In this document: piece by piece, positions 5,462-12,352 of the stretch
How the letters are laid out: every line of letters starts with the position of its first letter
Position numbering within the stretch: position 1 is the stretch's first letter
Assembly: GCA_045532145.1 (NCBI GenBank)
Contig: JAZSFJ010000088.1
Location: 1 to 14,285, forward strand
Reading direction: 5' to 3'
DNA length: 14,285 nucleotides
From: SIG459 sp045532145
GTDB taxonomy: Bacteria > Bacillota > Clostridia > Oscillospirales > Oscillospiraceae
The notes under the pieces: model-generated
What the model saw: only the letters and a program-made list of their open reading frames with translations
What the model was told of the DNA's origin: nothing
The model's database searches: none
Position numbers and translations under genes: made by a program

Positions 5462-7402
5462 ATGACACATCTTGATTTTTTACCTGTCTCCAAAGACGAT
5501 ATGGTGGAGCGCGGATGGTGGTGGTACGACTTCCTCATCGTCAGCGGCGACGCATATGTTGACCACCCCACCTTTGGCAGCGCACTTATTGCAAGGCTTC
5601 TGGAGGACGCCGGCTACCGTGTGGCATTCCTTGCCCAGCCGGACTGGCACTCCGCTGCCGACTTCGAGGCCATGGGCCGCCCCAAACTGGGGGTTATGAT
5701 CTCCGCGGGCAATCTGGACAGCATGGTTGCCCACTACACCGCCGCCAAAAAGCGCCGCAGCGAGGACTTCTACTCTCCCGGCAAGCGCATGGGTCTGCGC
5801 CCCGACAGAGCCAGCATTGTCTATGCCAACCGGGCAAGGGAGGCTTTCCCCGACACTCCCATTATCATAGGCGGTCTGGAGGCCAGCCTCCGCCGCTTCG
5901 CCCACTATGACTACTGGGAGGACAAGGTCCGCCGCAGCGTACTTGTGGACTCCGGTGCAGACCTCCTTGTCTACGGTATGGGCGAGCGTGCAACCCTTGA
6001 GATTGCCGCCGCATTGAAGAAAAAGACCCCCGTTTCCGCCCTCACCGGCATTCGCGGCACAGCATACATGAGCCGCACGCCGGAGGACTGCCCCTTTGAG
6101 GCCATCGAGCTCCCCTCCTTTGACCAGTGCTGCGAGTCTCCCCGCTTTTATGCTCAGGCCACCAAGCTTGAGTACGAGGAGCACGACCCCATCCGTGGCA
6201 GAGCCCTGCTGCAGAGCCACGGGGACCGCACTCTGGTGGTGAACCCTCCCCAGCTGCCTCTGGACACCAAGGGTCTCGATAAGGTGGCGGAGTTTCCCTA
6301 CACCCGCTGGTATCACCCCATGTACGAGGAAATGGGCGGCGTTCCCGCCATCGAGGAGGTGCGCTTCTCCGTCACCCACAACCGGGGCTGCTTCGGCGGC
6401 TGCAACTTCTGCGCCCTTGCCTTCCATCAGGGAAGAATGGTCACAAGCCGCAGCATAGACTCCGTTGTCCGTGAGGTGGAGGCCTTCACCCAGTGCCCCG
6501 ACTTCAAGGGCTATGTCAGCGACGTGGGCGGCCCTACCGCCAACTTCCGCCACACCAGCTGCCAGAAACAGCTGAAGGAGGGTATGTGCAAACGCAGCTG
6601 CCTTGCCCCCACTCCCTGCCCAAATCTGGACGCAGACCACAGCGAGTATCTGAAGCTCCTGCGCCGACTGCGCTCCATCCCCGGAGTGAAAAAGGTGTTC
6701 ATCCGCTCCGGAATCCGCTACGACTATATGCTCAAGGAAGAAAACAGCGAGTTTTTCTCCGAGCTTGTGAAATACCACATCTCCGGCCAGCTCCGCGTGG
6801 CTCCCGAGCACTGCGTGGACGGAGTGCTGGACTACATGGGCAAGCCCCATATCGCCGTTTACGAGAAGTTTCTGGATAAATATCAGCGACTGAACCAGCG
6901 CTATGAGCAGAAGCAGTTCGCCGTGCCCTATCTCATGAGCAGCCACCCCGGCTGCACCCTGAATGACGCCGTGGCTCTGGCAGAGTACTTAAATCGCCAC
7001 CACCGCCAGCCGGAGCAGGTGCAGGACTTCTACCCCACCCCCGGCACCATCTCCACCTGCATGTACTACACAGGCATTGACCCCCGCAGCATGAAGGAGG
7101 TCTATGTGGCCCGCTCCTTCGGAGAAAAGGCCATGCAGAGAGCCCTTCTGCAGTGGAAGCGCCCGGAAAAGCGCCAGGCAGTTATCGCCGCTTTGAAGGC
7201 CGCCGGCCGCACGGACCTTATAGGCTTCGGTCCCGAGTGCCTCATCCGCCCGGACTACTCACCCAAGAAAAAAGCCCCCGCCAAAAAGGCGGAGGAAAAG
7301 CCGGTGGAGAAACCCAAGAAGACCGAGTATAAGGCCGGCTGGGCCAAACCCAAGCCCAAGAAAAATGCCCGTCCCGTGAAGAAGGGCGGCAAAAAGAAAT
7401 GA
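5462..7402 (+). CDS. ygiQ: YgiQ-family radical SAM protein
   Basis: This 646-aa protein matches the YgiQ family (UPF0313). The N-terminal region (1-290) carries conserved runs such as RGWWWYDF and GDAYVDHPTFG. The radical SAM core has CX3CX2C at C310, C314 and C317 (RGCFGGCNFC), which should hold the [4Fe-4S] cluster that cleaves S-adenosylmethionine. A second group of cysteines follows (SCQKQLKEGMCKRSC, PCP), typical of the family and possibly another metal site. The last 45 residues are a Lys/Pro-rich tail without predicted fold, perhaps for nucleic-acid contact (inference). The reaction of YgiQ is not established. The ATG at 5462 has AAAGGA (5447-5452) 9 nt upstream; an earlier in-frame ATG at 5417 lies inside the RAYT gene and lacks support. 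The downstream gene overlaps the stop. Confidence 0.92.
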   Translation: MTHLDFLPVSKDDMVERGWWWYDFLIVSGDAYVDHPTFGSALIARLLEDAGYRVAFLAQPDWHSAADFEAMGRPKLGVMISAGNLDSMVAHYTAAKKRRSEDFYSPGKRMGLRPDRASIVYANRAREAFPDTPIIIGGLEASLRRFAHYDYWEDKVRRSVLVDSGADLLVYGMGERATLEIAAALKKKTPVSALTGIRGTAYMSRTPEDCPFEAIELPSFDQCCESPRFYAQATKLEYEEHDPIRGRALLQSHGDRTLVVNPPQLPLDTKGLDKVAEFPYTRWYHPMYEEMGGVPAIEEVRFSVTHNRGCFGGCNFCALAFHQGRMVTSRSIDSVVREVEAFTQCPDFKGYVSDVGGPTANFRHTSCQKQLKEGMCKRSCLAPTPCPNLDADHSEYLKLLRRLRSIPGVKKVFIRSGIRYDYMLKEENSEFFSELVKYHISGQLRVAPEHCVDGVLDYMGKPHIAVYEKFLDKYQRLNQRYEQKQFAVPYLMSSHPGCTLNDAVALAEYLNRHHRQPEQVQDFYPTPGTISTCMYYTGIDPRSMKEVYVARSFGEKAMQRALLQWKRPEKRQAVIAALKAAGRTDLIGFGPECLIRPDYSPKKKAPAKKAEEKPVEKPKKTEYKAGWAKPKPKKNARPVKKGGKKK

Positions 7403-7695
7403 GCTTTCTCACCTATATATGGCAGCATCCTGTGTGGATACTGATAATCTACCTGCTGCTTATAAATCTGGCACTTTTTCTCACCATGGGGGCGGACAAG
7501 TCCCGGGCGAGGCGGGATAAGCGCCGTGTGCCGGAGGCAAGGCTCTTTCTGCTGGCCCTTCTTGGCGGCAGCATCGGCGGCATAGCGGGAATGTACCTCT
7601 TCCGCCACAAGACGAAGCACCTGAGCTTCGTGGCAGGTTTCCCGGCCATACTGGTACTGGAACTTGCCCTCGCGGTATATCTGCTGGCAAGCTAG
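7399..7695 (+). CDS. DUF1294 family membrane protein
   Basis: This 98-aa protein has a first membrane helix at about 10-30, then the family signature MGADKSRARRDKRRVPEARL (30-49), a short hydrophobic GG-rich segment (50-66), FRHKTKHLSF (68-77) and a last helix at about 78-97. This layout, with a small cytoplasmic basic loop, is typical of DUF1294 (YdzA-like) proteins, whose function is unknown. Its ATG overlaps the TGA of ygiQ (ATGA), so translation is coupled and the two belong to one operon. A ribosome site of its own is not evident beyond the Lys-rich purine stretch of the ygiQ tail. Confidence 0.88.
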   Translation: MSFLTYIWQHPVWILIIYLLLINLALFLTMGADKSRARRDKRRVPEARLFLLALLGGSIGGIAGMYLFRHKTKHLSFVAGFPAILVLELALAVYLLAS

Positions 7696-7710
7696 GGGAT
7701 TCCCACATCG

Positions 7711-7730
7711 CCCCATGGGCCGGTCCCTAC
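7711..7730 (-). repeat. Degenerate REP remnant
   Basis: Read on the minus strand it starts GTAGGGACCGGCC, the same start as the better preserved element at 12678-12703, but the closing arm is not complete. It is probably a decayed copy next to the two-hairpin repeat. Confidence 0.4.
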
Positions 7731-7787
7731 AATCCCTCAGTCATTTGCTTTCGCAAATGCCAGCTCCCTTTACACAAGGGAGCCTTT
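7729..7787. repeat. Two-hairpin intergenic repeat
   Basis: The element runs from ACAATCCCTCAG to GGGAGCCTT. It holds a perfect hairpin CATTTGC-TTTC-GCAAATG (7742-7759) followed by GCTCCCTT-TACAC-AAGGGAGC (7763-7783). The outline, a TGAGGGATTGT end and a GGCTCCCTT end around a variable inner hairpin, resembles a dispersed repeat I associate with gut Clostridia (recollection, not searched). It sits between two convergent genes. Confidence 0.6.
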
Positions 7788-7795
7788 AAAAGGAG

Positions 7796-7830
7796 AAACC
7801 CGGATGCGAAAGCATCCGGGTTTATTTTTG
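7796..7830 (+). terminator. Rho-independent terminator after the ygiQ-DUF1294 operon
   Basis: A perfect 12-bp stem (AAACCCGGATGC and its complement) closes on a GAAA tetraloop and is followed by ATTTTTG. It ends transcription rightward. It lies 4 bp past the stop of the converging aminotransferase gene, so it may also stop that transcript, although the tail on the minus strand (CTCCTTTT) is weaker. Confidence 0.9.
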
Positions 7831-7833
7831 TAT

Positions 7834-9120
7834 TTATGCCTCGTCGGCAATGAGCTTTTCCAGGGCTGCGATTCTCTGGCAGATGCAGAAAACATTCATG
7901 CTGGCATAGAGTTCGGGGGTGGTGGGATAGGAGGGAGCTATGCGCACCTCTCTGTCATAGGGGTCGATGCCGTAGGGGAAGGCAGCGCCTGCTCCGGTGA
8001 ATATGACGCCTGCCTTGGCGCAGAGCTCAACGCAGCGTGCGGCAGTGCCGTCCAGACCCTCGTAGCTGATGAAATAGCCGCCGTTGGGGTTGGTCCAGCT
8101 GCCTATGCCGGTGCCCGCAAGACCGCTCTTCAGGGCGGCCAGGGCGCAGTCGAACTTGGGGCGGAGATAGTCGGCCTGCTTCTTCATGTGGGCGCGAAGG
8201 CCGTCCACACTCTTGAAATACTTCACGTGGCGCAGCTGGTTTATCTTGTCGTAGCCGATGGTCTGAACGCCCATCTGCTTTAAGAGGAAGTCCACATTGC
8301 GCTTGCTGGCCACGAAAACGGCAACACCTGCGCCGGAGAAGGTGACCTTGCTGGTGGACATGAACTCATACACCATATCCTCGCTGCCATACTTTTCGCA
8401 GGCCTCGAAGATGTTCATGAGATAGTCGTCGGTCTCGCGGAAGCCGTGAACATAGTAGGCATTGTCCCAGAAAATGCGGAAGTCGTCAGCGGCGGGCTTC
8501 AGAGCTGCCAGAGCCTCAACGGTCTCGGGGGAGTAAGTGATGCCCTGGGGGTTGGAGTACTTGGGCACGCACCAGATACCCTTCACGGAGGGGTCGTTCT
8601 CGGAGTACTCCCTCACCTTGTCCATGTCGGGACCGGTGGGGGTCATGGGGATGTTTATCATCTCAATGCCGAATTCCTCGCAGATGCGGAAGTGGCGGTC
8701 GTAGCCGGGGACGGGGCAGAGGAATTTCAGCTTGCCCTGCTGGCCCCAGGGCTTGCTGCCGCCGCAGACGCCCAGAACAAGAGCCTTTATCATCATGTCG
8801 TACATGAGGGCAAGAGAGCTCTGGCCGCCCATGATAACATTCTCCATCTTAACGCCCAGAAGCTCTGCGAAAAGCTCCTTTGCCTCGTCCACGCCGGCCA
8901 GCTCGCCGTAGTTGCGCACGTCGGTGCCCTTGCGGGTGTAGATAAGGTCATAGGGGTTCTGCTGAAGCATATCCATGCTCAGGTTCAGCTGGGTGGGGTC
9001 GGGCTTGCCGCGGGACATATCCAGCTTGTGGCCTGCCTTCTTCTCGCTCTCGTAGCGGGCCATCATTACATCAAGCTCCGCACGGCGCTCATCTATAGTC
9101 ATGTCAAAATAAGTTTTCAT
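7834..9120 (-). CDS. PLP-dependent aminotransferase, aspartate-aminotransferase-like (Asp_aminotransf family)
   Basis: This 428-aa fold-type I aminotransferase has MSRGKPDP (35-42) near the N-terminus, N190 in YSNPQG, D219 in FWDNAYYVHGF contacting the cofactor pyridine nitrogen, K258 in STSK forming the PLP Schiff base, and R393 in VRIAPSYP binding the substrate carboxylate. The sequence resembles the PF12897 group, known from Corynebacterium aspartate aminotransferase, rather than the classic AspC type. Aspartate/2-oxoglutarate transfer in the cytoplasm is therefore likely but not proven. I chose the ATG at 9120 because GAGG (9132-9129) is 8 nt upstream; the ATG at 9126 is only 2 nt from it. 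The gene stands alone behind its own promoter and converges on the DUF1294 gene. Confidence 0.88.
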   Translation of the reverse strand: MKTYFDMTIDERRAELDVMMARYESEKKAGHKLDMSRGKPDPTQLNLSMDMLQQNPYDLIYTRKGTDVRNYGELAGVDEAKELFAELLGVKMENVIMGGQSSLALMYDMMIKALVLGVCGGSKPWGQQGKLKFLCPVPGYDRHFRICEEFGIEMINIPMTPTGPDMDKVREYSENDPSVKGIWCVPKYSNPQGITYSPETVEALAALKPAADDFRIFWDNAYYVHGFRETDDYLMNIFEACEKYGSEDMVYEFMSTSKVTFSGAGVAVFVASKRNVDFLLKQMGVQTIGYDKINQLRHVKYFKSVDGLRAHMKKQADYLRPKFDCALAALKSGLAGTGIGSWTNPNGGYFISYEGLDGTAARCVELCAKAGVIFTGAGAAFPYGIDPYDREVRIAPSYPTTPELYASMNVFCICQRIAALEKLIADEA

Positions 9121-9156
9121 AGTCATTGCCTCGCTTTATGAAAAGGTTTGGGACTT

Positions 9157-9185
9157 ATTATAATGTACGGACAAGTAAATTACAA
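9157..9185 (-). promoter_or_regulatory. Promoter for the aminotransferase gene
   Basis: On the minus strand TTGTAA (9185-9180), a 17-bp spacer and a perfect TATAAT (9162-9157) form a good sigma-A promoter. The start should fall near 9150, about 30 nt before the chosen ATG. Confidence 0.75.
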
Positions 9186-9240
9186 GTGGATTTCTGCAAA
9201 TTTTTCATCAATTTAATGCGTTCAAGTGAGAAATATACCG

Positions 9241-9269
9241 TGGACGGCACAGCGGGCGGGGTGTATAAT
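9241..9269 (+). promoter_or_regulatory. Possible rightward promoter ahead of the REP cluster
   Basis: TGGACG (9241-9246), a 17-bp spacer and TATAAT (9264-9269). The -10 is perfect and the -35 matches four of six bases. Its transcript would cross about 450 bp of REP hairpins before reaching the gene at 9733, so it is either that gene's promoter or spurious. Apart from the promoters, the 9127-9289 stretch shows nothing else. Confidence 0.35.
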
Positions 9270-9290
9270 ATTAAGAAAAAGCCACCCTCC

Positions 9291-9361
9291 GTAGGGCGCG
9301 TCGCCCCGGCACACCACAAACCCGGCTTGATTACAGCGGCGGGAGCAAGCCCCCGCCCTAC
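9291..9361. repeat. Paired REP element (71 bp)
   Basis: The left half is a GTAG-footed hairpin of the GGGCGCG...CGCGCC family (9291-9315) with a damaged right arm. A linker containing AAACCCGGCTTGATTACAG follows. The right half is an inverted GCTTGC-family hairpin (9338-9361) ending CCCTAC. The feet therefore point outward as GTAG and CTAC. Confidence 0.85.
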
Positions 9362-9377
9362 GGCTGGAATAATGTAT

Positions 9378-9453
9378 GTAGGGGAGGCTATCAGCCTCCC
9401 GCAAAGGAATTGTGAAACGCCGACAACGGGACGTCGAGGACGCCGTCCCCTAC
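9378..9453. repeat. Paired REP element (76 bp)
   Basis: The left half is GTAG plus a perfect hairpin with arms GGGAGGCT and AGCCTCCC (9378-9400). The right half is an inverted hairpin with arms GGGACG-T-CG and CG-C-CGTCCC around AGGA (9428-9453), ending CCCTAC. The linker reads about GCAAAGGAATTGTGAAACG. Confidence 0.85.
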
Positions 9454-9486
9454 GGGATTTGCGGGAACTTCAGGCCGCCTTACGCA

Positions 9487-9502
9487 GGGCAGGCCGGCCT
9501 AC
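9487..9502 (-). repeat. Partial REP element
   Basis: It ends in CTAC at 9499-9502, preceded by the palindrome AGGCCGGCCT. The arms are short and the left part is lost or rearranged. Confidence 0.4.
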
Positions 9503-9530
9503 GGGTGCGCAGAGTATTGATTCCTATGTC

Positions 9531-9554
9531 GTAGGGCGGGGGCTTGCTCCCGCC
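9531..9554 (+). repeat. REP hairpin, GCTTGC family
   Basis: This is an unpaired 24-nt element with GTAG foot and a 10-bp stem closed by TT. It carries G at position 11, giving a full stem with one G-T wobble. Confidence 0.85.
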
Positions 9555-9603
9555 GCACCATCAATCCGGCGTGGCAAGTTCTGCAAAGGGATACAAGGGA
9601 TAC

Positions 9604-9638
9604 GGATTGCCACGTCGCTAAAGCTCCTCGCAATGACG
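9604..9638. repeat. Dispersed repeat of the CAATGACG type
   Basis: The segment begins GGATTGCCACGTCGC and ends CTCGCAATGACG, with ATTGC and GCAAT arms that can pair. Similar GGATTGCCACG...GCAATGACG repeats occur in many bacterial genomes (recollection, not searched). No GTAG foot is present, so it is separate from the REP elements around it. Confidence 0.5.
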
Positions 9639-9653
9639 AGGAAGAGTTAGGCC

Positions 9654-9679
9654 GTAAGGCGCGTCGACCCCGGCGCGCC
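9654..9679 (+). repeat. Decayed REP hairpin, GGCGCG family
   Basis: The foot is GTAA rather than GTAG, followed by GGCGCGTC...GGCGCGCC arms. It keeps the AAACCCGGC tail seen after other members of this family (compare 10095 and 10465). Confidence 0.65.
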
Positions 9680-9732
9680 ATAAACCCGGCATAGCAACGC
9701 ACAGCATGATGTATAGAAAGGAGCTTACACAC

Positions 9733-10098
9733 ATGGCAAACAAAGACCATCTGGATGAGCTGCGGGAATATCAGGAAAAGCAGTATTCCCCCGGAAGCTG
9801 GCATATCCAAAAGGGAGAGCTGCCCTATCAGACGAAACAGGTGATGAAGCAGGGGGCGAAGAAGGATTTTTATCTCCTCTTTCTGGCAGCCCCTGCCTCC
9901 CTGTGCCTTATAGTTATGCTGGGCAACTGGCTGAGCCTTGGCAAGGCTGTGCTGGGCACCTTGCTCATAGCATGGGCCGTGGCTCTTATAGTGAGGATAG
10001 TTATCATCCTTCGCAGCAACGCCCGCCGCCGCGCTGCGGAGAAGGCCGCAAAAGAGGCCAAAATGCCCAAAAAGAAGAAAAAACGCTGGAAACCGTAG
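9733..10098 (+). CDS. Small two-helix membrane protein of unknown function
   Basis: I do not recognise this 121-aa protein. It has a charged, Tyr-rich N-terminal part (1-44), two hydrophobic helices (about 45-64 and 72-93) joined by GNWLSLGK, and a strongly basic tail (RSNARRRAAEKAAKEAK followed by a KKKKKR run). Both ends should be cytoplasmic by the positive-inside rule. The gene looks real: AAAGGAG (9717-9723) lies 9 nt before the ATG at 9733, which is why I prefer it to the ATG at 9706. Its stop codon is the TAG inside the GTAGGG foot of a REP element, so the last residues (RWKP) may have been changed by the insertion. REP clusters lie on both sides, and the 181-bp duplicated blocks bracket it. 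Confidence 0.75.
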   Translation: MANKDHLDELREYQEKQYSPGSWHIQKGELPYQTKQVMKQGAKKDFYLLFLAAPASLCLIVMLGNWLSLGKAVLGTLLIAWAVALIVRIVIILRSNARRRAAEKAAKEAKMPKKKKKRWKP

Positions 10099-10165
10099 GG
10101 CGCGTCGCCCCGGAGCGCCATAAACCCGGCTTGATTACAGCGGCGGGAGCAAGCCCCCGCCCTAC
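10095..10165. repeat. Paired REP element (71 bp)
   Basis: It has the same structure as 9291-9361: a GGCGCG-family hairpin (10095-10119), the AAACCCGGCTTGATTACAG linker and an inverted GCTTGC-family hairpin (10142-10165). Confidence 0.85.
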
Positions 10166-10181
10166 GGCTGGAATAATGTAT

Positions 10182-10257
10182 GTAGGGGAGGCTATCAGCC
10201 TCCCGCAAGGGAATTGTGAAACGCCGACAACGGGACGTCGAGGACGCCGTCCCCTAC
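10182..10257. repeat. Paired REP element (76 bp)
   Basis: It has the same structure as 9378-9453: a GGGAGGCT hairpin (10182-10204) and an inverted GGGACG hairpin (10232-10257). Confidence 0.85.
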
Positions 10258-10287
10258 TGGATTTGCGGAAACTTTAGTTTCCCCTTC

Positions 10288-10346
10288 GTAGGGCGCCACC
10301 ACACCCGGCGCACAATTTGCGGGCGGACACAGCGGTCCGCCCCTAC
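10288..10346. repeat. Paired REP element (59 bp)
   Basis: The left half is a degenerate GTAG plus GGCGCC...CGGCGC hairpin (10288-10312). The right half is an inverted hairpin with perfect arms GGGCGGAC and GTCCGCCC (10321-10346) ending in CCCTAC. Confidence 0.8.
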
Positions 10347-10374
10347 GGCGAAACCTGAAATTTTCGGACAAATC

Positions 10375-10398
10375 GTAGGGGCGATTCACGAATCGCCC
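10375..10398 (+). repeat. REP hairpin, GGCGATTC family
   Basis: GTAG foot, then GGGCGATTC and GAATCGCCC arms around a short loop. It is unpaired. The following 10399-10464 shows no further element. Confidence 0.85.
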
Positions 10399-10464
10399 GC
10401 GCGGCATCGTCTGAGTTTTCCGGCTGCCCCCGGCGAATGCGCATTGGCACATCAACACCGCTTT

Positions 10465-10537
10465 GTAGGGCGCGTCGCCCCGGCGCGCCACAAACCCGGC
10501 ACGAATATGGCGGGGCGATGGGGTCATCGCGCCCTAC
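10465..10537. repeat. Paired REP element (73 bp)
   Basis: The left half is a GGCGCG-family hairpin with intact arms (10465-10489) followed by the AAACCCGGC tail. The right half is an inverted hairpin with GGCGATG and CATCGC arms (10512-10537) ending CCCTAC. It lies 18 bp before the birA start codon. Confidence 0.85.
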
Positions 10538-10555
10538 GAAAACAAGGGGCCTCCT

Positions 10556-11308
10556 ATGAAAACTGCCCTTTCCAACTGCCTCACTCCCTCCCGACTGGAG
10601 CGCATCCTCTGCCTTGAGGAGACGGAGAGCACAAATACATATTTAAAATGTCTTGCAGCGGAAGCTCCCCAGGGTCTTGCTGTGCTAGCCCGTCGCCAAA
10701 GTGGCGGCAGGGGCCGGGCAGGGCGGGGCTTTCTCTCTCCTGAAGGAGGCGTGTATCTCTCCGTTCTCTATCGCCTTGGAGATTTCCCCACCGACTTCAT
10801 GCCCTGCGCCGCCGTGGCGGTGAGAAGGGCCCTAAGGAAAGTCTGCGGTCTTGAGCTTGGCATAAAGTGGGTAAACGACCTGCTTCTTCGCGGCAAAAAG
10901 GTCTGCGGCATACTGGCGGAAAAGGAGGGGGACGCCCTCATCATAGGCGTGGGGCTCAATGTGAACACCCCGGACTTTCCCCCTGAGCTTCCCAATGCCG
11001 GGAGCCTTGCTTCTCTTGGTGGAGAAAAATATGAGCTGGCGCCCTTGGCTGCCGCCATCATAGAAGAGCTGGATGCGCTGGCAGCGGGCTTTCCGGGAAA
11101 CACCCTGGAATACCGCAGGGAATACGCCGCTTGCTGCCTGAATATAGGCCGGGAAGTGGAGATAATTCAGGGGGAGAGCAGCTATATTGCCTTTGCCGAA
11201 GCCCTCGCAGAGGATTTTTCTCTGATAGTCCGCTGCCCGGAGGGCAGCCGGGAGAGGATATTCTGCGGCGAAGTAAGCATACGGGGCACAGATGGGAAAT
11301 ATGTATGA
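10556..11308 (+). CDS. birA: Biotin--[acetyl-CoA-carboxylase] ligase, class I (no HTH)
   Basis: This 250-aa enzyme activates biotin with ATP and attaches it to a lysine of biotin carboxyl-carrier proteins in the cytoplasm. Motifs are ETESTN (22-27), the biotinyl-adenylate loop GRGRAGR (51-57), KWVNDLL (104-110) and KKVCGIL (114-120), where the lysine pair corresponds to the catalytic lysine of BirA. The C-terminal 50 residues form the usual SH3-like cap. There is no N-terminal helix-turn-helix, so unlike E. coli BirA it should not repress transcription. The ATG at 10556 has AAGGGG (10544-10549) 6 nt upstream. No clear promoter is visible; the preceding REP cluster separates it from the gene before. 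No terminator is seen after it. Length and motifs are ordinary. Confidence 0.93.
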   Translation: MKTALSNCLTPSRLERILCLEETESTNTYLKCLAAEAPQGLAVLARRQSGGRGRAGRGFLSPEGGVYLSVLYRLGDFPTDFMPCAAVAVRRALRKVCGLELGIKWVNDLLLRGKKVCGILAEKEGDALIIGVGLNVNTPDFPPELPNAGSLASLGGEKYELAPLAAAIIEELDALAAGFPGNTLEYRREYAACCLNIGREVEIIQGESSYIAFAEALAEDFSLIVRCPEGSRERIFCGEVSIRGTDGKYV

Positions 11309-11326
11309 GCTCCGAAAGGCCATGTT

Positions 11327-11341
11327 ATAAAAATGTTTTAT
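11327..11341. promoter_or_regulatory. Inverted repeat upstream of the LysR gene
   Basis: ATAAAA-ATG-TTTTAT is a perfect 6-bp inverted repeat 7 bp before the -35 of the LysR promoter. It could be an operator, for example for autoregulation, but it is AT-only and may be chance. Confidence 0.3.
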
Positions 11342-11348
11342 TATTCCC

Positions 11349-11377
11349 TTGAATAACGAGGCGAATTTTGATATTAT
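11349..11377 (+). promoter_or_regulatory. Promoter for the LysR-type regulator gene
   Basis: TTGAAT (11349-11354), a 17-bp spacer and TATTAT (11372-11377). The start should lie near 11384, about 40 nt before the ATG. Confidence 0.65.
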
Positions 11378-11424
11378 CGGTCTGTACCTAGAAAACGGGC
11401 ACAGCCCTTCAGGAGGCCGGAAAT

Positions 11425-12312
11425 ATGAATATGCTTCAATACGAGCTTTTCGCATCCGTGGCAAGAACGCTGAATCTCTCCAAGACCGCCCAGCAGTATT
11501 ATATCTCCCAGCCTGCAGTGAGCCACCATATCAAGGCTCTTGAGGACTCTCTGGGTGTGGAGCTTATCCACCGCAGCAAGCGGGGAGTTACCCTCACCGC
11601 AGCGGGAGCGGAGCTTCTGCCCTATGTTCAGGAAATACTGGAGCTGAACATCAAGGCGGAAAACCGCATGAACAATATAGCCAAGGGCATAAAGGGCCAT
11701 ATAAAGGCCGCCGCCCTCTCCTCGGAAAGTATACTCCTCAGCGAGTGCCTCATACCCTTTTACAAGGCACGGCCCGATGTTCAGATGGACATAAGCCTCA
11801 CAGACGGCGCGGAAATGGTGGAGGCCCTGCGAAGCGACGAGCTCGACTTCTACTTCGCCGTGAATCCCATGACCCCGGACAACATGGGCTATGAATACCG
11901 GGTCATCCACACAGGCCGCATGGCCCTTTTCGTGAACAAGGCACAGGCGGGCAGCATTGACCTCAGCGACTGGTCCACCGTAAGCAGTCTTCCCTTTGTG
12001 TCTGTGCCCAGAGCCGATGTGAGCCTCAACAAGAAAGTCGCCAACATCTGCCGCAACCGGGGCTTCAGTCCCCGCATCATCAACTACTATAACCGTGCGG
12101 AATCCGTTATCCTCTCGGTAAACGCCGGTCTGGGCGTGGCCATACTGCCGGAGAATCTGGAAAAACTCTACCAGAGGCCCAATGTTGCAGTCTTTCCCCT
12201 TGAGGGCGAGGACGCCAAGTGCGAATCCATTTTCATCTGGAACCCCCAGAAGCTCACCGCCACAGGCGAGCTTTTCAGGGACATAGTTCTCTCCACCTTC
12301 GTGAAAGAGTAA
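11425..12312 (+). CDS. LysR-family transcriptional regulator
   Basis: This 295-aa protein has a winged helix-turn-helix at 1-60: YELFASVARTLNLSKTAQQ, then ISQPAVSHHIKALEDSLGVE as the recognition region, and the wing GVTLTAAG. A linker helix (about 61-88) leads to the periplasmic-binding-protein-like effector domain (90-295), where a small ligand would be sensed. LysR proteins act as DNA-binding tetramers and usually control a neighbouring, often divergent, gene. Here no divergent gene exists, so the target and ligand cannot be named. The start is firm: AGGAGG (11411-11416) lies 8 nt before the ATG. A REP cluster begins shortly after its stop, and no ordinary terminator is visible. Confidence 0.93.
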   Translation: MNMLQYELFASVARTLNLSKTAQQYYISQPAVSHHIKALEDSLGVELIHRSKRGVTLTAAGAELLPYVQEILELNIKAENRMNNIAKGIKGHIKAAALSSESILLSECLIPFYKARPDVQMDISLTDGAEMVEALRSDELDFYFAVNPMTPDNMGYEYRVIHTGRMALFVNKAQAGSIDLSDWSTVSSLPFVSVPRADVSLNKKVANICRNRGFSPRIINYYNRAESVILSVNAGLGVAILPENLEKLYQRPNVAVFPLEGEDAKCESIFIWNPQKLTATGELFRDIVLSTFVKE

Positions 12313-12352
12313 AGCTTCCCATGCGGGCGGGGGCTTGCCGTACGCCGTGAAC

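Larger units (their letters stand above)
9290..9470. repeat. 181-bp duplicated REP block, copy A
   Basis: By eye it aligns without gaps to 10094-10274 (offset 804) with about seven mismatches. It contains two REP pairs and their linkers. The two copies bracket the small membrane-protein gene in direct orientation. Confidence 0.9.
10094..10274. repeat. 181-bp duplicated REP block, copy B
   Basis: This is the second copy of 9290-9470. Its first element overlaps the stop of the upstream gene, while copy A lies in free intergenic sequence. Differences cluster in the right arm of the first hairpin, where this copy is closer to the intact GGCGCGCC form. Confidence 0.9.

Noticed and set aside
5480..6946. 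488-codon leftward open frame opposite ygiQ
   Set aside because: The composition (Ala/Gly/Val/His-rich) is that of the opposite frame of a GC-rich gene. ygiQ is certain on the plus strand. The frames at 2601-3653 (opposite the phosphatase-GNAT gene) and 13019-14239 (opposite rny) fail for the same reason.
9126..9650. Open frames across the REP clusters (also 9903-10277, 10216-10617, 12375-12794, 12557-12970)
   Set aside because: Their translations are strings of REP-derived peptides such as VGRVAPA and GASPRPTA with no start signal; they arise because the hairpins are GC-rich and stop-poor.
9290..10540. CRISPR array
   Set aside because: Repeats are of several families, alternate in orientation and have irregular spacing; no cas gene is present.
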